Shown here: piece after piece, positions 9,151 to 15,843 of the stretch
How the letters are laid out: every line of letters starts with the position of its first letter
How positions within the stretch are numbered: the first letter of the stretch is position 1
Assembly: GCF_013394085.1 (NCBI RefSeq)
Contig: NZ_CP040910.1
Span: 1,337,418 to 1,401,417 of the forward strand
From: Limosilactobacillus fermentum
GTDB lineage: Bacteria; Bacillota; Bacilli; Lactobacillales; Lactobacillaceae
Length of the DNA: 64,000 bases
Reading direction: 5' to 3'
Made by a program: the position numbers and the translations under genes
Notes under the pieces: generated by a model
Told to the model about the DNA's origin: nothing
Database searches by the model: none
What the model saw: the letters and a program-made list of their open reading frames with translations, nothing else

Positions 9151-9474
9151 TTAATAAAACATTTTAACCTCAAGGAATTCTCCGTAGCGCTCTTGAAGAT
9201 CCATAAGGCCACTCGCAAAGACTCGGAGAATTAATTGAGCATCGTGACCCTGATCAATGTAGGTAACCTCGAGGTACCCCCCATTGGCCACATCCTGGGT
9301 AACGGTGGCTTCTTTTTTCAGCACCCGTTCCAAACCATTTACAGTGGTAATTGTCAGAGCCGAGACCGCGGCACACACAATATCTTGCCCATCAGGACCA
9401 GATTCAGCGTGCCCGGTCATCTTAAACGATGTAATTTTCTGATCCGGCGTCACCGTAAATGAGACTCGAATCAT
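9151..9474 (-). CDS. prp: Ribosomal-processing cysteine protease Prp
   Basis: A 107-aa member of the YsxB/Prp family, the cysteine protease that removes the N-terminal extension of L27. The catalytic pair is in place: His22 in GHAESG and Cys34 in DIVCAAVSAL, at the same spacing as in the studied S. aureus enzyme. It lies between rplU and rpmA, with GAGGTG before its ATG. The pairing of an intact Prp with an LQFF-bearing L27 means the cleavage pathway is probably active; this is an inference from family knowledge. Confidence 0.95.
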   Translation of the reverse strand: MIRVSFTVTPDQKITSFKMTGHAESGPDGQDIVCAAVSALTITTVNGLERVLKKEATVTQDVANGGYLEVTYIDQGHDAQLILRVFASGLMDLQERYGEFLEVKMFY

Positions 9475-9486
9475 TTTAACACCTCA

Positions 9487-9795
9487 TTAAGCGTTGATCG
9501 CGTCGATCGTTACCTTCGTGTACGGTTGACGGTGACCTTGCTTAGTGTGGGTGTGCTTCTTTGGCTTGTACTTGAAGGTTACGACCTTCTTTTCCTTGCC
9601 TTGCTTGTCAACAGTTCCTTCAACAGAAGCGCCGTCAACAAATGGCGTGCCGATCTTAGTGTCGTCACCGCCTACGAAGACAACCTTGTCAAAGGTAACC
9701 TTGTCACCTGCTTGAGCATCGAGCTTTTCAACGTAGATTGCTTGACCTGCTTCTACCTTGTATTGCTTGCCACCAGTTACGATAATTGCGTACAT
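9487..9795 (-). CDS. rplU: 50S ribosomal protein L21
   Basis: L21 is a 102-aa early-assembly protein of the large subunit. I use the ATG at 9795 ([18 protein letters not shown]), which matches the family start and has AAGGAGG 8 bases upstream; an in-frame GTG three codons earlier falls inside the spacer. The C-terminal [19 protein letters not shown] is the usual rRNA-binding tail. It heads the rplU-prp-rpmA transcript and is preceded by an L21-type leader. Confidence 0.97.
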   Translation of the reverse strand: MYAIIVTGGKQYKVEAGQAIYVEKLDAQAGDKVTFDKVVFVGGDDTKIGTPFVDGASVEGTVDKQGKEKKVVTFKYKPKKHTHTKQGHRQPYTKVTIDAINA

Positions 9796-9893
9796 TCTGT
9801 GCACCTCCTTAAATTAAGACTCGCCAAGACGAGTAGCGAATGCTTTTAAACTCGCCATCGTGCGGTTGTAGTTGTGGGGTCACAAATACAACG
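9796..9893 (-). promoter_or_regulatory. L21 leader RNA (5' UTR of rplU)
   Basis: About 95 bases lie between the predicted transcription start and rplU. They can form local hairpins, for example around ACTCGTCTTGGCGAGT on the minus strand. Firmicutes carry a known ribosomal-protein L21 leader at this site that is thought to mediate autoregulation. I assign it by position and length; I have not matched it to the Rfam model. Confidence 0.55.
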
Positions 9894-9898
9894 TTTTG

Positions 9899-9927
9899 AT
9901 TTTACCAAAGAACCGCCCCTTCGTCAA
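9899..9927 (-). promoter_or_regulatory. Promoter of rplU operon
   Basis: On the minus strand the -35 TTGACG (9922-9927) and -10 TAAAAT (9899-9904) are separated by exactly 17 bases. The -35 lies in an imperfect ACCGCC/GGCGGT hairpin after the TetR gene, which may also end that transcript. Confidence 0.75.
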
Positions 9928-9958
9928 CTCAATAACGAAAAGGCGGTCCCAATTTTAT

Positions 9959-10600
9959 TTAAATTTCTAAGCCGTTATGGGTTTGAAAATCCAAGAAGGA
10001 GATAATCAACAGGTGACTGCTAGCAAAGTTGTTGAGCATCTTCTCCAAGCTGCTGGTCATGTAACGTGGTGTGTAGATTAACCCCCCATCCAACCAGCGG
10101 ATGATCAACCCCAACAGCGCCGAGGTAATAAAGGCGACCTGGATCCGCAGGGGAACGTCAATTTCCTCTAGGTCGGTCCCGAGCCCCTTGGCGTAATTGG
10201 TAATTACTTCGGTTAGCCGGTTATACAACTGTTGGTAGAAGTAACGGTTTTGTTGGCCACTCAACAAGACCGTAAAGACATCGGCATTTTTCTTGATATA
10301 AGAAAAGGTCTCGCTAACGCTCATGGTCTGCAAAATCTTACCGTCAGTGACTTCACGGGGGGTCCCCTTCTCCAAGACGTGTTCAAAGAGCTGGTCGATA
10401 ATCCCATTCATCGCCGCTTCGACAAAGTCCTGCTTATCCCGGTAGTGGAGATAAAAGGTCCCCCGTGTGATATTGGCGGTCTTCGTGATTTTTTGGACGG
10501 AAATATTTTCCAGCTTTTCGTGTTGCATCAGGTAAACTAATGCCCGGCGTAAGTTTGTTTGGGTCTTAACAACCCGTGGATCTTGTTTAATGACTGTCAT
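9959..10600 (-). CDS. TetR/AcrR family transcriptional regulator
   Basis: A 213-aa regulator with a clear N-terminal TetR helix-turn-helix (residues about 12-60: LRRALVYLMQHEKLENISVQ, then ANITRGTFYLHYRDKQDF). The all-helical C-terminal ligand domain resembles the type found beside DhaS/dihydroxyacetone regulators. The ligand and targets are unknown. There is no divergent transporter or enzyme: the nearest gene upstream is tRNA-Arg. It may therefore control distant genes and itself. A near-perfect palindrome lies 28 bases before its ATG and its own promoter is visible upstream. Confidence 0.92.
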   Translation of the reverse strand: MTVIKQDPRVVKTQTNLRRALVYLMQHEKLENISVQKITKTANITRGTFYLHYRDKQDFVEAAMNGIIDQLFEHVLEKGTPREVTDGKILQTMSVSETFSYIKKNADVFTVLLSGQQNRYFYQQLYNRLTEVITNYAKGLGTDLEEIDVPLRIQVAFITSALLGLIIRWLDGGLIYTPRYMTSSLEKMLNNFASSHLLIISFLDFQTHNGLEI

Positions 10601-10627
10601 CTTACCGAACCCCCATTCAAGAACCTT

Positions 10628-10643
10628 GACACTAGCTGGTGTC
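10628..10643. promoter_or_regulatory. Candidate TetR operator
   Basis: GACACTAGCTGGTGTC is a 16-bp palindrome with a single broken pair, between the TetR gene's promoter and its start codon. Size and position fit an autoregulatory operator; this is an inference. Confidence 0.5.
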
Positions 10644-10681
10644 TTTGATATAAAACGTACCTTCTCTATCCCTTACTCCCT

Positions 10682-10710
10682 ATTATATGTTCATTACAAA
10701 CCGTCGTCAA
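10682..10710 (-). promoter_or_regulatory. Promoter of the TetR gene
   Basis: On the minus strand the -35 TTGACG and -10 TATAAT are separated by 17 bases. Transcription would begin near 10675, upstream of the palindrome at 10628-10643. Confidence 0.72.
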
Positions 10711-10759
10711 ACGCTTACTTGAAATACTTGACTATTATTATGGTGGTTTCTGATCGTGA

Positions 10760-10788
10760 TTGACAAGTTCCGGTCCGCTCTTTATACT
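10760..10788 (+). promoter_or_regulatory. Promoter of tRNA-Arg
   Basis: Consensus -35 TTGACA and -10 TATACT with a 17-base spacer, ending 10 bases before the tRNA. Confidence 0.88.
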
Positions 10789-10798
10789 AAGATGGTCC

Positions 10799-10872
10799 GG
10801 GACGGTAGCTCAACCGGATAGAGCATTGGTCTTCTAAACCAAAGGTTGTGGGTTCGATTCCCACCCGTCTCA
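10799..10872 (+). tRNA. tRNA-Arg (anticodon TCT)
   Basis: The cloverleaf folds completely. The acceptor is GGGACGG with CCGTCTC (one G-T pair). The D stem is GCTC/GAGC and the anticodon stem TTGGT/ACCAA closes the loop CTTCTAA, giving anticodon TCT. The T stem GTGGG/CCCAC closes TTCGATT. The discriminator is A at 10872 and CCA is not encoded. It reads AGA/AGG arginine codons. It is a single-gene transcript with its own strong promoter and terminator. Confidence 0.96.
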
Positions 10873-10905
10873 TCAGCATTAATTTAAAACGGTAACGTTA
10901 CACTT

Positions 10906-10945
10906 TCAGCTCCTTGCCCCCGTGGTAAGGAGCTGAATTTTTTCT
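10906..10945 (+). terminator. Terminator of tRNA-Arg
   Basis: A perfect 10-bp stem (TCAGCTCCTT/AAGGAGCTGA) with an 11-base loop followed by a T-run. Between this and the next promoter near 11123 the DNA is AT-rich and I see no gene in it. Confidence 0.88.
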
Positions 10946-11122
10946 ATCTCTTACCTGCACACTCCCGCAGCGCTGGTTCACCGTAAGATCAAGGATAACG
11001 ACTAATTCATCTTCGATCGGTTATATTATAACTTTTTTCATCGAATAACTTGCAAATAGCCGGCGATTAAATTCTTTATTTCAAATAAATTAATCCAATG
11101 TAACAAAAAGTTTACAAAGCTA

Positions 11123-11150
11123 TTGCATTTTTTGCAAAATGGGCAATAAT
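11123..11150 (+). promoter_or_regulatory. Promoter of the 38-aa peptide gene
   Basis: TTGCAT and AATAAT with a 16-base spacer, 31 bases upstream of the start codon of the small ORF. Confidence 0.5.
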
Positions 11151-11181
11151 AAGGATAGGCAATGTTTATGGGGGTGAAAAG

Positions 11182-11298
11182 ATGCTACCGTTCTTTATCA
11201 TTGTGTTAATTCTTTCTTTATCTGTAGCAGGTCAAATTTACTTTGGCAATCCATCTCGAAGCCACCCCGTTGGAAAACATTTCCAACGAAAAGCATAG
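11182..11298 (+). CDS. Small hydrophobic peptide, 38 aa, unknown
   Basis: I do not recognise this peptide. The ORF encodes MLPFFIIVLILSLSVAGQIY followed by a short, basic, polar tail ending FQRKA. Residues 2-20 form one membrane-spanning or signal-like segment. It looks like a real gene because GGGGGTG lies 6 bases before the ATG, a promoter-like pair lies upstream, and a strong terminator follows 16 bases after the stop. The N-out or C-out orientation and any role (membrane-protein modulator, toxin or signal) are open. Confidence 0.6.
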   Translation: MLPFFIIVLILSLSVAGQIYFGNPSRSHPVGKHFQRKA

Positions 11299-11313
11299 TC
11301 TTTGCTCTCACTC

Positions 11314-11349
11314 AAAAAGGGAAACCGTTCGCTCGCGGTTTCCCTTTTT
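11314..11349. terminator. Bidirectional terminator
   Basis: AAAAAGGGAAACCG pairs with CGGTTTCCCTTTTT around an 8-base loop. It serves the small peptide gene on the plus strand and the dUTPase-like gene on the minus strand. Confidence 0.9.
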
Positions 11350-11351
11350 AG

Positions 11352-11885
11352 TTAGTTTGTTTTGGCAATGGTTCTTTCAGCCCGTTGGATTAGTTGTTGA
11401 TGGGCGGCCATGATTTGGTCAGCCGAAACGCCGAGGTCCACCAGCCCCAGCTTCAAGAGCAAGTGCCAGGCGTGACGGAAGTCTTCTTGGCGGTGGCTGA
11501 AGTAACTGCCCAAGGTAAAGTTTTTGATGGCCAAGTACTCCTTGTTGAGATCCGCTACCTTGGTGGCCGGCTTGACCGCTAACAAACGGGTGAAGGCCTG
11601 GTCATCTAAAACTACCAAATGCGTCCATTGCTTACGCGCCGCCATCAGCAGGGCCGCGTGGAGAACCTTGGTGTACTGGCCGGCTAGGTCGGTAGCTGCT
11701 GGTTTTTCACCCTCATCGTACACCCGGCTCCAACCAACTAGGTTTGCTAGCTTGGCCAGCTCAATGTCGAGGGTGGTGACAACGTTAGCTAAGCGTGCCT
11801 CAGGACCCAGCATGACGTCCTTTGCTTCAAAGAGGCGGTTGTCAGTTGCGATGACGTCCTGCAGTAAAACGGTGATGTTAAGCAT
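11352..11885 (-). CDS. dUTPase-like (dimeric, all-alpha NTP hydrolase fold) protein
   Basis: This 177-aa protein resembles the dimeric dUTPase family (Pfam dUTPase_2, MazG-like fold), seen in RLANVVTTLDIELAKLANLVGW and in GQYTKVLHAALL, which aligns with the family EEYVDGLHF segment. The metal-binding pattern is degraded: the first ExxE reads ELAK, and the second E..D pair reads Q..K. If the alignment is right it is probably not an active dUTPase. It overlaps the preceding 325-328-aa gene by 8 bases and ends at a shared terminator. The assignment is tentative; an unrelated helical protein is possible. Confidence 0.45.
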   Translation of the reverse strand: MLNITVLLQDVIATDNRLFEAKDVMLGPEARLANVVTTLDIELAKLANLVGWSRVYDEGEKPAATDLAGQYTKVLHAALLMAARKQWTHLVVLDDQAFTRLLAVKPATKVADLNKEYLAIKNFTLGSYFSHRQEDFRHAWHLLLKLGLVDLGVSADQIMAAHQQLIQRAERTIAKTN

Positions 11886-12837
11886 CTTCTAAGGGCGCCT
11901 CCTCTTTTACCTGGGCCCGGGGTGCAAAATGGGTGGTTTGAATGGCCAACGCTGCGCGGTTCTTTAAGTACCAGTCCCGCACAATCGGGTAGTGTAACAA
12001 AATACCGAAGAACGAGGAACGCTCATTTTCGTCCAGAACCCTAAAGCCCCACTGCTGGCTGTAATCCTCGGGATCAAAGCCCAGTTGCAGTTTGATACCG
12101 CGGTCTAAGTTCAGCTGGGCACCGTTATTTTGGGGCAGACTCATCAAGAAGTAATCCGTCTCGGTTGTATCGATGAAGAGCTTGTCGATTACGGCCATAT
12201 CGAGGTCTGGTTTTTGTAAGCCAAAGACGGTCTGGTTGCTCGTCGAAAGCATCCCGAGGTCAATCCGAAAGTCTAAGCGGTCTTTTAACAGCTTTGCAAA
12301 GGAAATTAGCGGTGCCAAGGCCTCTTCTAAGTCCAAGTCGTTATAGTTGTTGACCTGCTTAACAATAAAGAAGTCGACCAGGGCCTGGTTTGAAAAGTTC
12401 AATAACCGGTTCTCCAGGTCAATGTAAAAGAGTGGTTCGTGGTGACGCTGGTCGGCGAAAAAGGCCCCCGCATGCTCATTGGCTGGCTCAAACTTAAAGG
12501 TTAAACCCTCTTCTAGTGGTTGAATGTTCGCTTGTAAGGCGTGGTTGTGTTGGCTAATCGCCACCCCGTTGATGGCGTTTAGCTCCAGCATGCGACTCAT
12601 AAACAAGAGGTAGTAATCAGCCGGTTGGTAGTGTTGGGGGAATTTCACGAAGGCGTTGGTCAAGTTTAAGTTGACTAACTCCTCGGTTGCCGACAACAGA
12701 TCCTGGGGTTCATTGGTTTCCACCAATTCGTTTAAGAGGTCCACGTAGCGTTTCCCCACTAACAAACCATCCTTTAAAGAAGCTGACAAGGCCCGCACCT
12801 TATCGGTGGCCGTGGAAACAATTTGGCTGTTACTCAT
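11878..12837 (-). CDS. Hypothetical protein, second gene of a three-gene unit
   Basis: I do not recognise this protein of 319 aa. I start it at the ATG at 12837 (MSNSQIVSTATDKVRALSAS), 7 bases after GGGGGAG, rather than at the longer frame beginning at 12864. It is soluble-looking with no signal peptide, membrane span or cysteine-rich motif. A helical N-terminus (to about 95) is followed by a mixed region containing LFYIDLENRLLNFSN. The start overlaps the end of the coiled-coil gene by 8 bases and its end overlaps the dUTPase-like gene by 8 bases, so the three are one translationally coupled unit. Confidence 0.72.
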   Translation of the reverse strand: MSNSQIVSTATDKVRALSASLKDGLLVGKRYVDLLNELVETNEPQDLLSATEELVNLNLTNAFVKFPQHYQPADYYLLFMSRMLELNAINGVAISQHNHALQANIQPLEEGLTFKFEPANEHAGAFFADQRHHEPLFYIDLENRLLNFSNQALVDFFIVKQVNNYNDLDLEEALAPLISFAKLLKDRLDFRIDLGMLSTSNQTVFGLQKPDLDMAVIDKLFIDTTETDYFLMSLPQNNGAQLNLDRGIKLQLGFDPEDYSQQWGFRVLDENERSSFFGILLHYPIVRDWYLKNRAALAIQTTHFAPRAQVKEEAPLEDA

Positions 12838-13723
12838 TGTTACTCCCCCGCTTTCCCTCGTCACTGGCCCCGCTACTCAGGCTAGCTAAATAGTTGGCAT
12901 ACAGGCTCCGGTTGGCTAACTCAAAGTCTTCAAAGGAGCCAAAGACGTCGTTAATCGACTTTTGCTCGTAGGAAAGGATCGTGTTTTCCTTGGACAAGTC
13001 GAGTATCGTGCGTTCGTTTTGCTTAATGTTTTCCGCCGCCGTCCGCGCCTCTTGATCGAGGTCTTCGAGGTGAGCAATCTCTTCGACAATCGACTCCCGG
13101 CTCTCCCGGTTGCGGCTGGATTCAAAGATCCCGCTACGGGCGGTGATGTCTTTTAGTTCCTCTTGCAATTCGGCCCGCCGCTGTTCGCGAGTCGTCGCAT
13201 CGTCAATTAAGGATTGTAGCCGTTCGTTTTCCTTGGACAATTCCCCGATCCGCTTGCTGTTGTAACGCTTGCCGGCTTGGGACAGCTTGAAAGCCTGGGC
13301 GAGCTTATCGTATTCTTCTCGGTTAAAGATGAAGCGAATGTTTAACACGTCCAGCTCCCCGAACTGGCGGCGGTCCCACCAGTTCCCAAAGTAAACCCGG
13401 TAGTGGCCGGTCTGGTATTCTTCATAGTAAAAGAAGGGGTAGGCCTTGCCGAGGTATTTAATCAGGTTGCTGCTTAAGTAGTTGCTGAGTTGGTCAGCCA
13501 AGTTATCCACTAGGTTCATCACCCGCGAGTCGTTTGGTTGCTGCTCACGGTGTTCGATTTCGGCAGCGTAGCGCTGGTTATCGAGCAGCTGGTAGACCTG
13601 GCAGTCATCATGATCCGCAATGGCGTTTTGTAACTGTTGCAGATAATCAATTTTGGTCGCAATCTGACCGTTAATCACTTCTCCAATGCTAACGGCGCCG
13701 TGCTGTTGTTCTTCATTCGCCAT
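12830..13723 (-). CDS. Hypothetical coiled-coil protein, first gene of a three-gene unit
   Basis: A 297-aa protein I cannot assign. Residues 1-150 are globular and rich in aromatics (YPFFYYEEYQTGHYRVYFGNWW). Residues about 160-265 are a charged coiled coil (KRIGELSKENERLQSLIDD, then RRAELQEELKDI). Coiled coils like this attract 'exonuclease SbcC' labels, but there is no Walker motif or nucleotide-binding head, so I reject that. AAGGAG lies before the ATG. It could be a scaffold for its two downstream partners; that is only a guess. The 13724-13896 gap upstream shows no clear feature. Confidence 0.72.
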   Translation of the reverse strand: MANEEQQHGAVSIGEVINGQIATKIDYLQQLQNAIADHDDCQVYQLLDNQRYAAEIEHREQQPNDSRVMNLVDNLADQLSNYLSSNLIKYLGKAYPFFYYEEYQTGHYRVYFGNWWDRRQFGELDVLNIRFIFNREEYDKLAQAFKLSQAGKRYNSKRIGELSKENERLQSLIDDATTREQRRAELQEELKDITARSGIFESSRNRESRESIVEEIAHLEDLDQEARTAAENIKQNERTILDLSKENTILSYEQKSINDVFGSFEDFELANRSLYANYLASLSSGASDEGKRGSNNE

Positions 13724-13896
13724 ATGAGTTTCTCCTTATCATGGTTATAGCTTTATCTTAGCTAATTTCCGCCCTTTTTTAAAGTCAGTTCACCATTAAT
13801 TCTAATCCGCTTCGCCAAACGGTCTGAAACAAGGCGCACTGGCCCAACTAAAAGGGGTTCTCGCCGGTCCGATATCAAAATAATTATCAAAGTAGC

Positions 13897-13924
13897 TTGC
13901 AAGTTATTCAATTCGCTCTATAAT
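13897..13924 (+). promoter_or_regulatory. Promoter of the 42-aa peptide gene
   Basis: TTGCAA and consensus TATAAT with a 16-base spacer, about 65 bases before the start codon. Confidence 0.6.
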
Positions 13925-13990
13925 AATCGTATTCAGTACTTTACAAATGTAGAGTATTGAATGGCTAATTCGAAAAGAGGCGAATAATCA

Positions 13991-14119
13991 ATGGCACTTA
14001 GCAAGCAAGAACGTAAGGAAATGGCCAGAAAGGCGATGGAAAAGCGTGGGAGCAAGAAGCCAGATGGCTCTGGTTTTGCCCGGATTGACGCTGACGCGAA
14101 GAAGTTAGAAAACGAATAA
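13991..14119 (+). CDS. Small charged peptide, 42 aa, unknown
   Basis: The ORF encodes MALSKQERKEMARKAMEKRG followed by SKKPDGSGFARIDADAKKLENE. It is highly charged and helical at the N-terminus with no membrane span. It looks expressed: AGAGG lies shortly before the ATG, a consensus -10 lies upstream, and a strong terminator follows 6 bases after the stop. I do not recognise the family. The length and Lys/Arg/Glu content resemble small cytosolic or nucleic-acid-associated proteins of lactobacilli, but no function can be assigned. Confidence 0.65.
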   Translation: MALSKQERKEMARKAMEKRGSKKPDGSGFARIDADAKKLENE

Positions 14120-14125
14120 TTGCTT

Positions 14126-14161
14126 AAAAAAGCTCCCGCCACAACCGGCGGGAGCTTTTTT
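14126..14161. terminator. Bidirectional terminator
   Basis: AAAAAAGCTCCCGCC pairs perfectly with GGCGGGAGCTTTTTT around a 6-base loop. It ends the 42-aa gene on the plus strand and could end glnA transcripts on the minus strand after they pass the repeat element. Confidence 0.92.
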
Positions 14162-14171
14162 ACTATTATAC

Positions 14172-14280
14172 GGGGGCAATAACCGCAGACCTAGTGCCTA
14201 AGCAAGCCGAAGAACGGTGCGTGACGCACCAACCGTTCATTCGATCTTACATACGGCCTGCCGAGTAGGTTATTTCCCAC
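14172..14280 (-). repeat. Structured 3'-UTR repeat element, copy A (glnA)
   Basis: Copy A of a three-copy family. The ends GGGGGCAATAACC and GGTTATTTCCCAC pair at 11 of 13 positions. Inside, GAACGG/CCGTTC and TGCG/CGCA form a hairpin, and flanking TAAG/CTTA and CGA/TCG also pair. Bases 14195-14223 are identical over 29 nt to copy C. The element starts 12 bases after the glnA stop and ends before the terminator, so a minus-strand glnA transcript would include it. I assign the minus strand on that basis; the strand is not proven. Confidence 0.8.
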
Positions 14281-14292
14281 TCTCAGTCGTGT

Positions 14293-15645
14293 TTAGTATT
14301 CGCTCATGTACTTGTCTTGTTCCCACTTGGAAACGGATTGGCGGTAGCCTTCGTATTCCAAGCTCTTAGCCTCATTAAAGGAGCGGTAGAGGTGGTCACC
14401 TAAGGCCGCCTTAATCACGTCGTCTTGGGCCAGGCTCTTCAAGGCGTTGTGCAGGGTGTCTGGTAAGTCGTGGATCCCCTTGGCTTGCCGTTCTGCTTCG
14501 GTCATAGCGTAGATGTTTTCGTCAACGCTGTCAGCCGGCTTTAAACCACGCTTCAAACCGTCCAGCCCAGCGGCTAAGATGGCAGCAATGGCCAGGTACG
14601 GGTTAGCGGACGGGTCAACGGACCGCAATTCCAGCCGGGTCCCCATCCCACGCTCGCTTGGAATCCGGACCATTGGGGAACGGTTAGAGGCAGACCAAGC
14701 AACGTAAACTGGTGCTTCATAGCCCGGAACCAGGCGCTTGTAAGAGTTGACGATCGGGTTGCAGACCGCCGTCACACTACGGGCGTGGTCCATCACCCCA
14801 GCCAAGAATTGGTATGCGGTTTGCGAAAGTTGAACCTTGTCTTGTTCGTCGTAGAAGGAGTTGACTACCTTGCCGCCTTCTTCTTTAAACAAGGACATGT
14901 TCATGTGCATCCCGTTCCCGTTGATGCCGGCCAGTGGCTTTGGCATGAAGGTGGCGTGGAAGCCGTACTTCTTGGCGATCGTCTTCACCACTAACTTGAA
15001 GATTTGGATGTTGTCGGCCGCTTCTAAGGCGTCGGAGTACTTGAAGTCAACTTCGTGTTGGCCCGGTGCAACTTCGTGGTGGGCAGCTTCAACGTTGTAA
15101 CCCATGGATTCCAGGGCCAAAACGATGTCGCGACGGCAGTCTTCACCCTTATCAGCTGGTTCCAGGTCAAAGTAGTTTTCTTGGTCGTTAACCTTGGTGG
15201 TCGTGTTGCCGTTTTCGTCGGTTTCAAAAAGGAAGAATTCTGGTTCTGGACCGATGTTGAAAGCAGAGAAGCCGGCGTCGTTCATTTCCTTGATGACGCG
15301 CTTTAAGTTGTTACGTGGGTCCCCAGCAAATGGCGTCCCGTCCGTCAGGTGAACGGAGCAGATCACTTGGGCAACCTTACCGTGTTCTGCCCCCCATGGG
15401 AAGACCAGCCAGGTCGACATGTCCGGGTACAGGTACATGTCACTTTCTTCGATGCGAACAAACCCATCGATCGAGGAGCCGTCAAACATCACCTTGTTTG
15501 CTAATAATTTGTCAAGTTGGCTAATCGGTAAGTCAACACTCTTCATCGTGCCAAAGAGGTCTGAGAAGGTCACCCGCAAAAAGCGAACATTTTCCTCCTT
15601 AACCAGGGCGTGTACTTCGTCATTCGTGTAAACATGTTTTGCCAT
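14293..15645 (-). CDS. glnA: Glutamine synthetase, type I
   Basis: GlnA (450 aa) makes glutamine from glutamate, ammonia and ATP. It is the short GSI-alpha type typical of Firmicutes, without the adenylylation insert of enterobacterial enzymes. Conserved segments include [21 protein letters not shown], the ammonia/metal region [29 protein letters not shown] and [17 protein letters not shown] precedes the ATG. In many relatives glnR sits directly upstream; here miaA does. A promoter is visible about 125 bases upstream with a structured leader. The 3' side carries the repeat element. Confidence 0.98.
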   Translation of the reverse strand: MAKHVYTNDEVHALVKEENVRFLRVTFSDLFGTMKSVDLPISQLDKLLANKVMFDGSSIDGFVRIEESDMYLYPDMSTWLVFPWGAEHGKVAQVICSVHLTDGTPFAGDPRNNLKRVIKEMNDAGFSAFNIGPEPEFFLFETDENGNTTTKVNDQENYFDLEPADKGEDCRRDIVLALESMGYNVEAAHHEVAPGQHEVDFKYSDALEAADNIQIFKLVVKTIAKKYGFHATFMPKPLAGINGNGMHMNMSLFKEEGGKVVNSFYDEQDKVQLSQTAYQFLAGVMDHARSVTAVCNPIVNSYKRLVPGYEAPVYVAWSASNRSPMVRIPSERGMGTRLELRSVDPSANPYLAIAAILAAGLDGLKRGLKPADSVDENIYAMTEAERQAKGIHDLPDTLHNALKSLAQDDVIKAALGDHLYRSFNEAKSLEYEGYRQSVSKWEQDKYMSEY

Positions 15646-15765
15646 TGTCTGCTATTCCTTCCTCTGTATCATCAAGTAACATCGCCGATCATTAGGCGAT
15701 TGGTCTAGGTCATATCCTTAACCGCCGCCGCCGTTATTGATCGGCTTTTTTAAATCGATGGATCA

Positions 15766-15794
15766 ATAATAACAACCCCACCCGTTAAAATCAA
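15766..15794 (-). promoter_or_regulatory. Promoter of glnA
   Basis: On the minus strand TTGATT and TATTAT with a 17-base spacer. The resulting leader of about 110 bases contains the perfect inverted repeat GCCGATCA/TGATCGGC spanning a GGCGGCGGCGG tract. Confidence 0.6.
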
Positions 15795-15843
15795 TCGATT
15801 CTCGCTGGTTTGAAAAGAGAATGGATTGCTAAGCGCTTTCACT

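Noticed and set aside
12830-13723. SbcC exonuclease for the coiled-coil protein
   Set aside because: No Walker A/B, signature or zinc hook; only coiled-coil similarity.
11352-13723. An anti-phage defence island around the three-gene unit
   Set aside because: No nuclease, helicase, integrase or composition shift; flanking genes are core genes. Evidence does not go beyond an uncharacterised operon.
15665-15681. A GlnR-box-like palindrome (TGTATCATCAAGTAACA) upstream of glnA
   Set aside because: It matches the TGTNAN7TNACA consensus except at one fixed position, and lies 20 bases before the ATG, next to the ribosome site, far downstream of the promoter. Possible but too weak to annotate.
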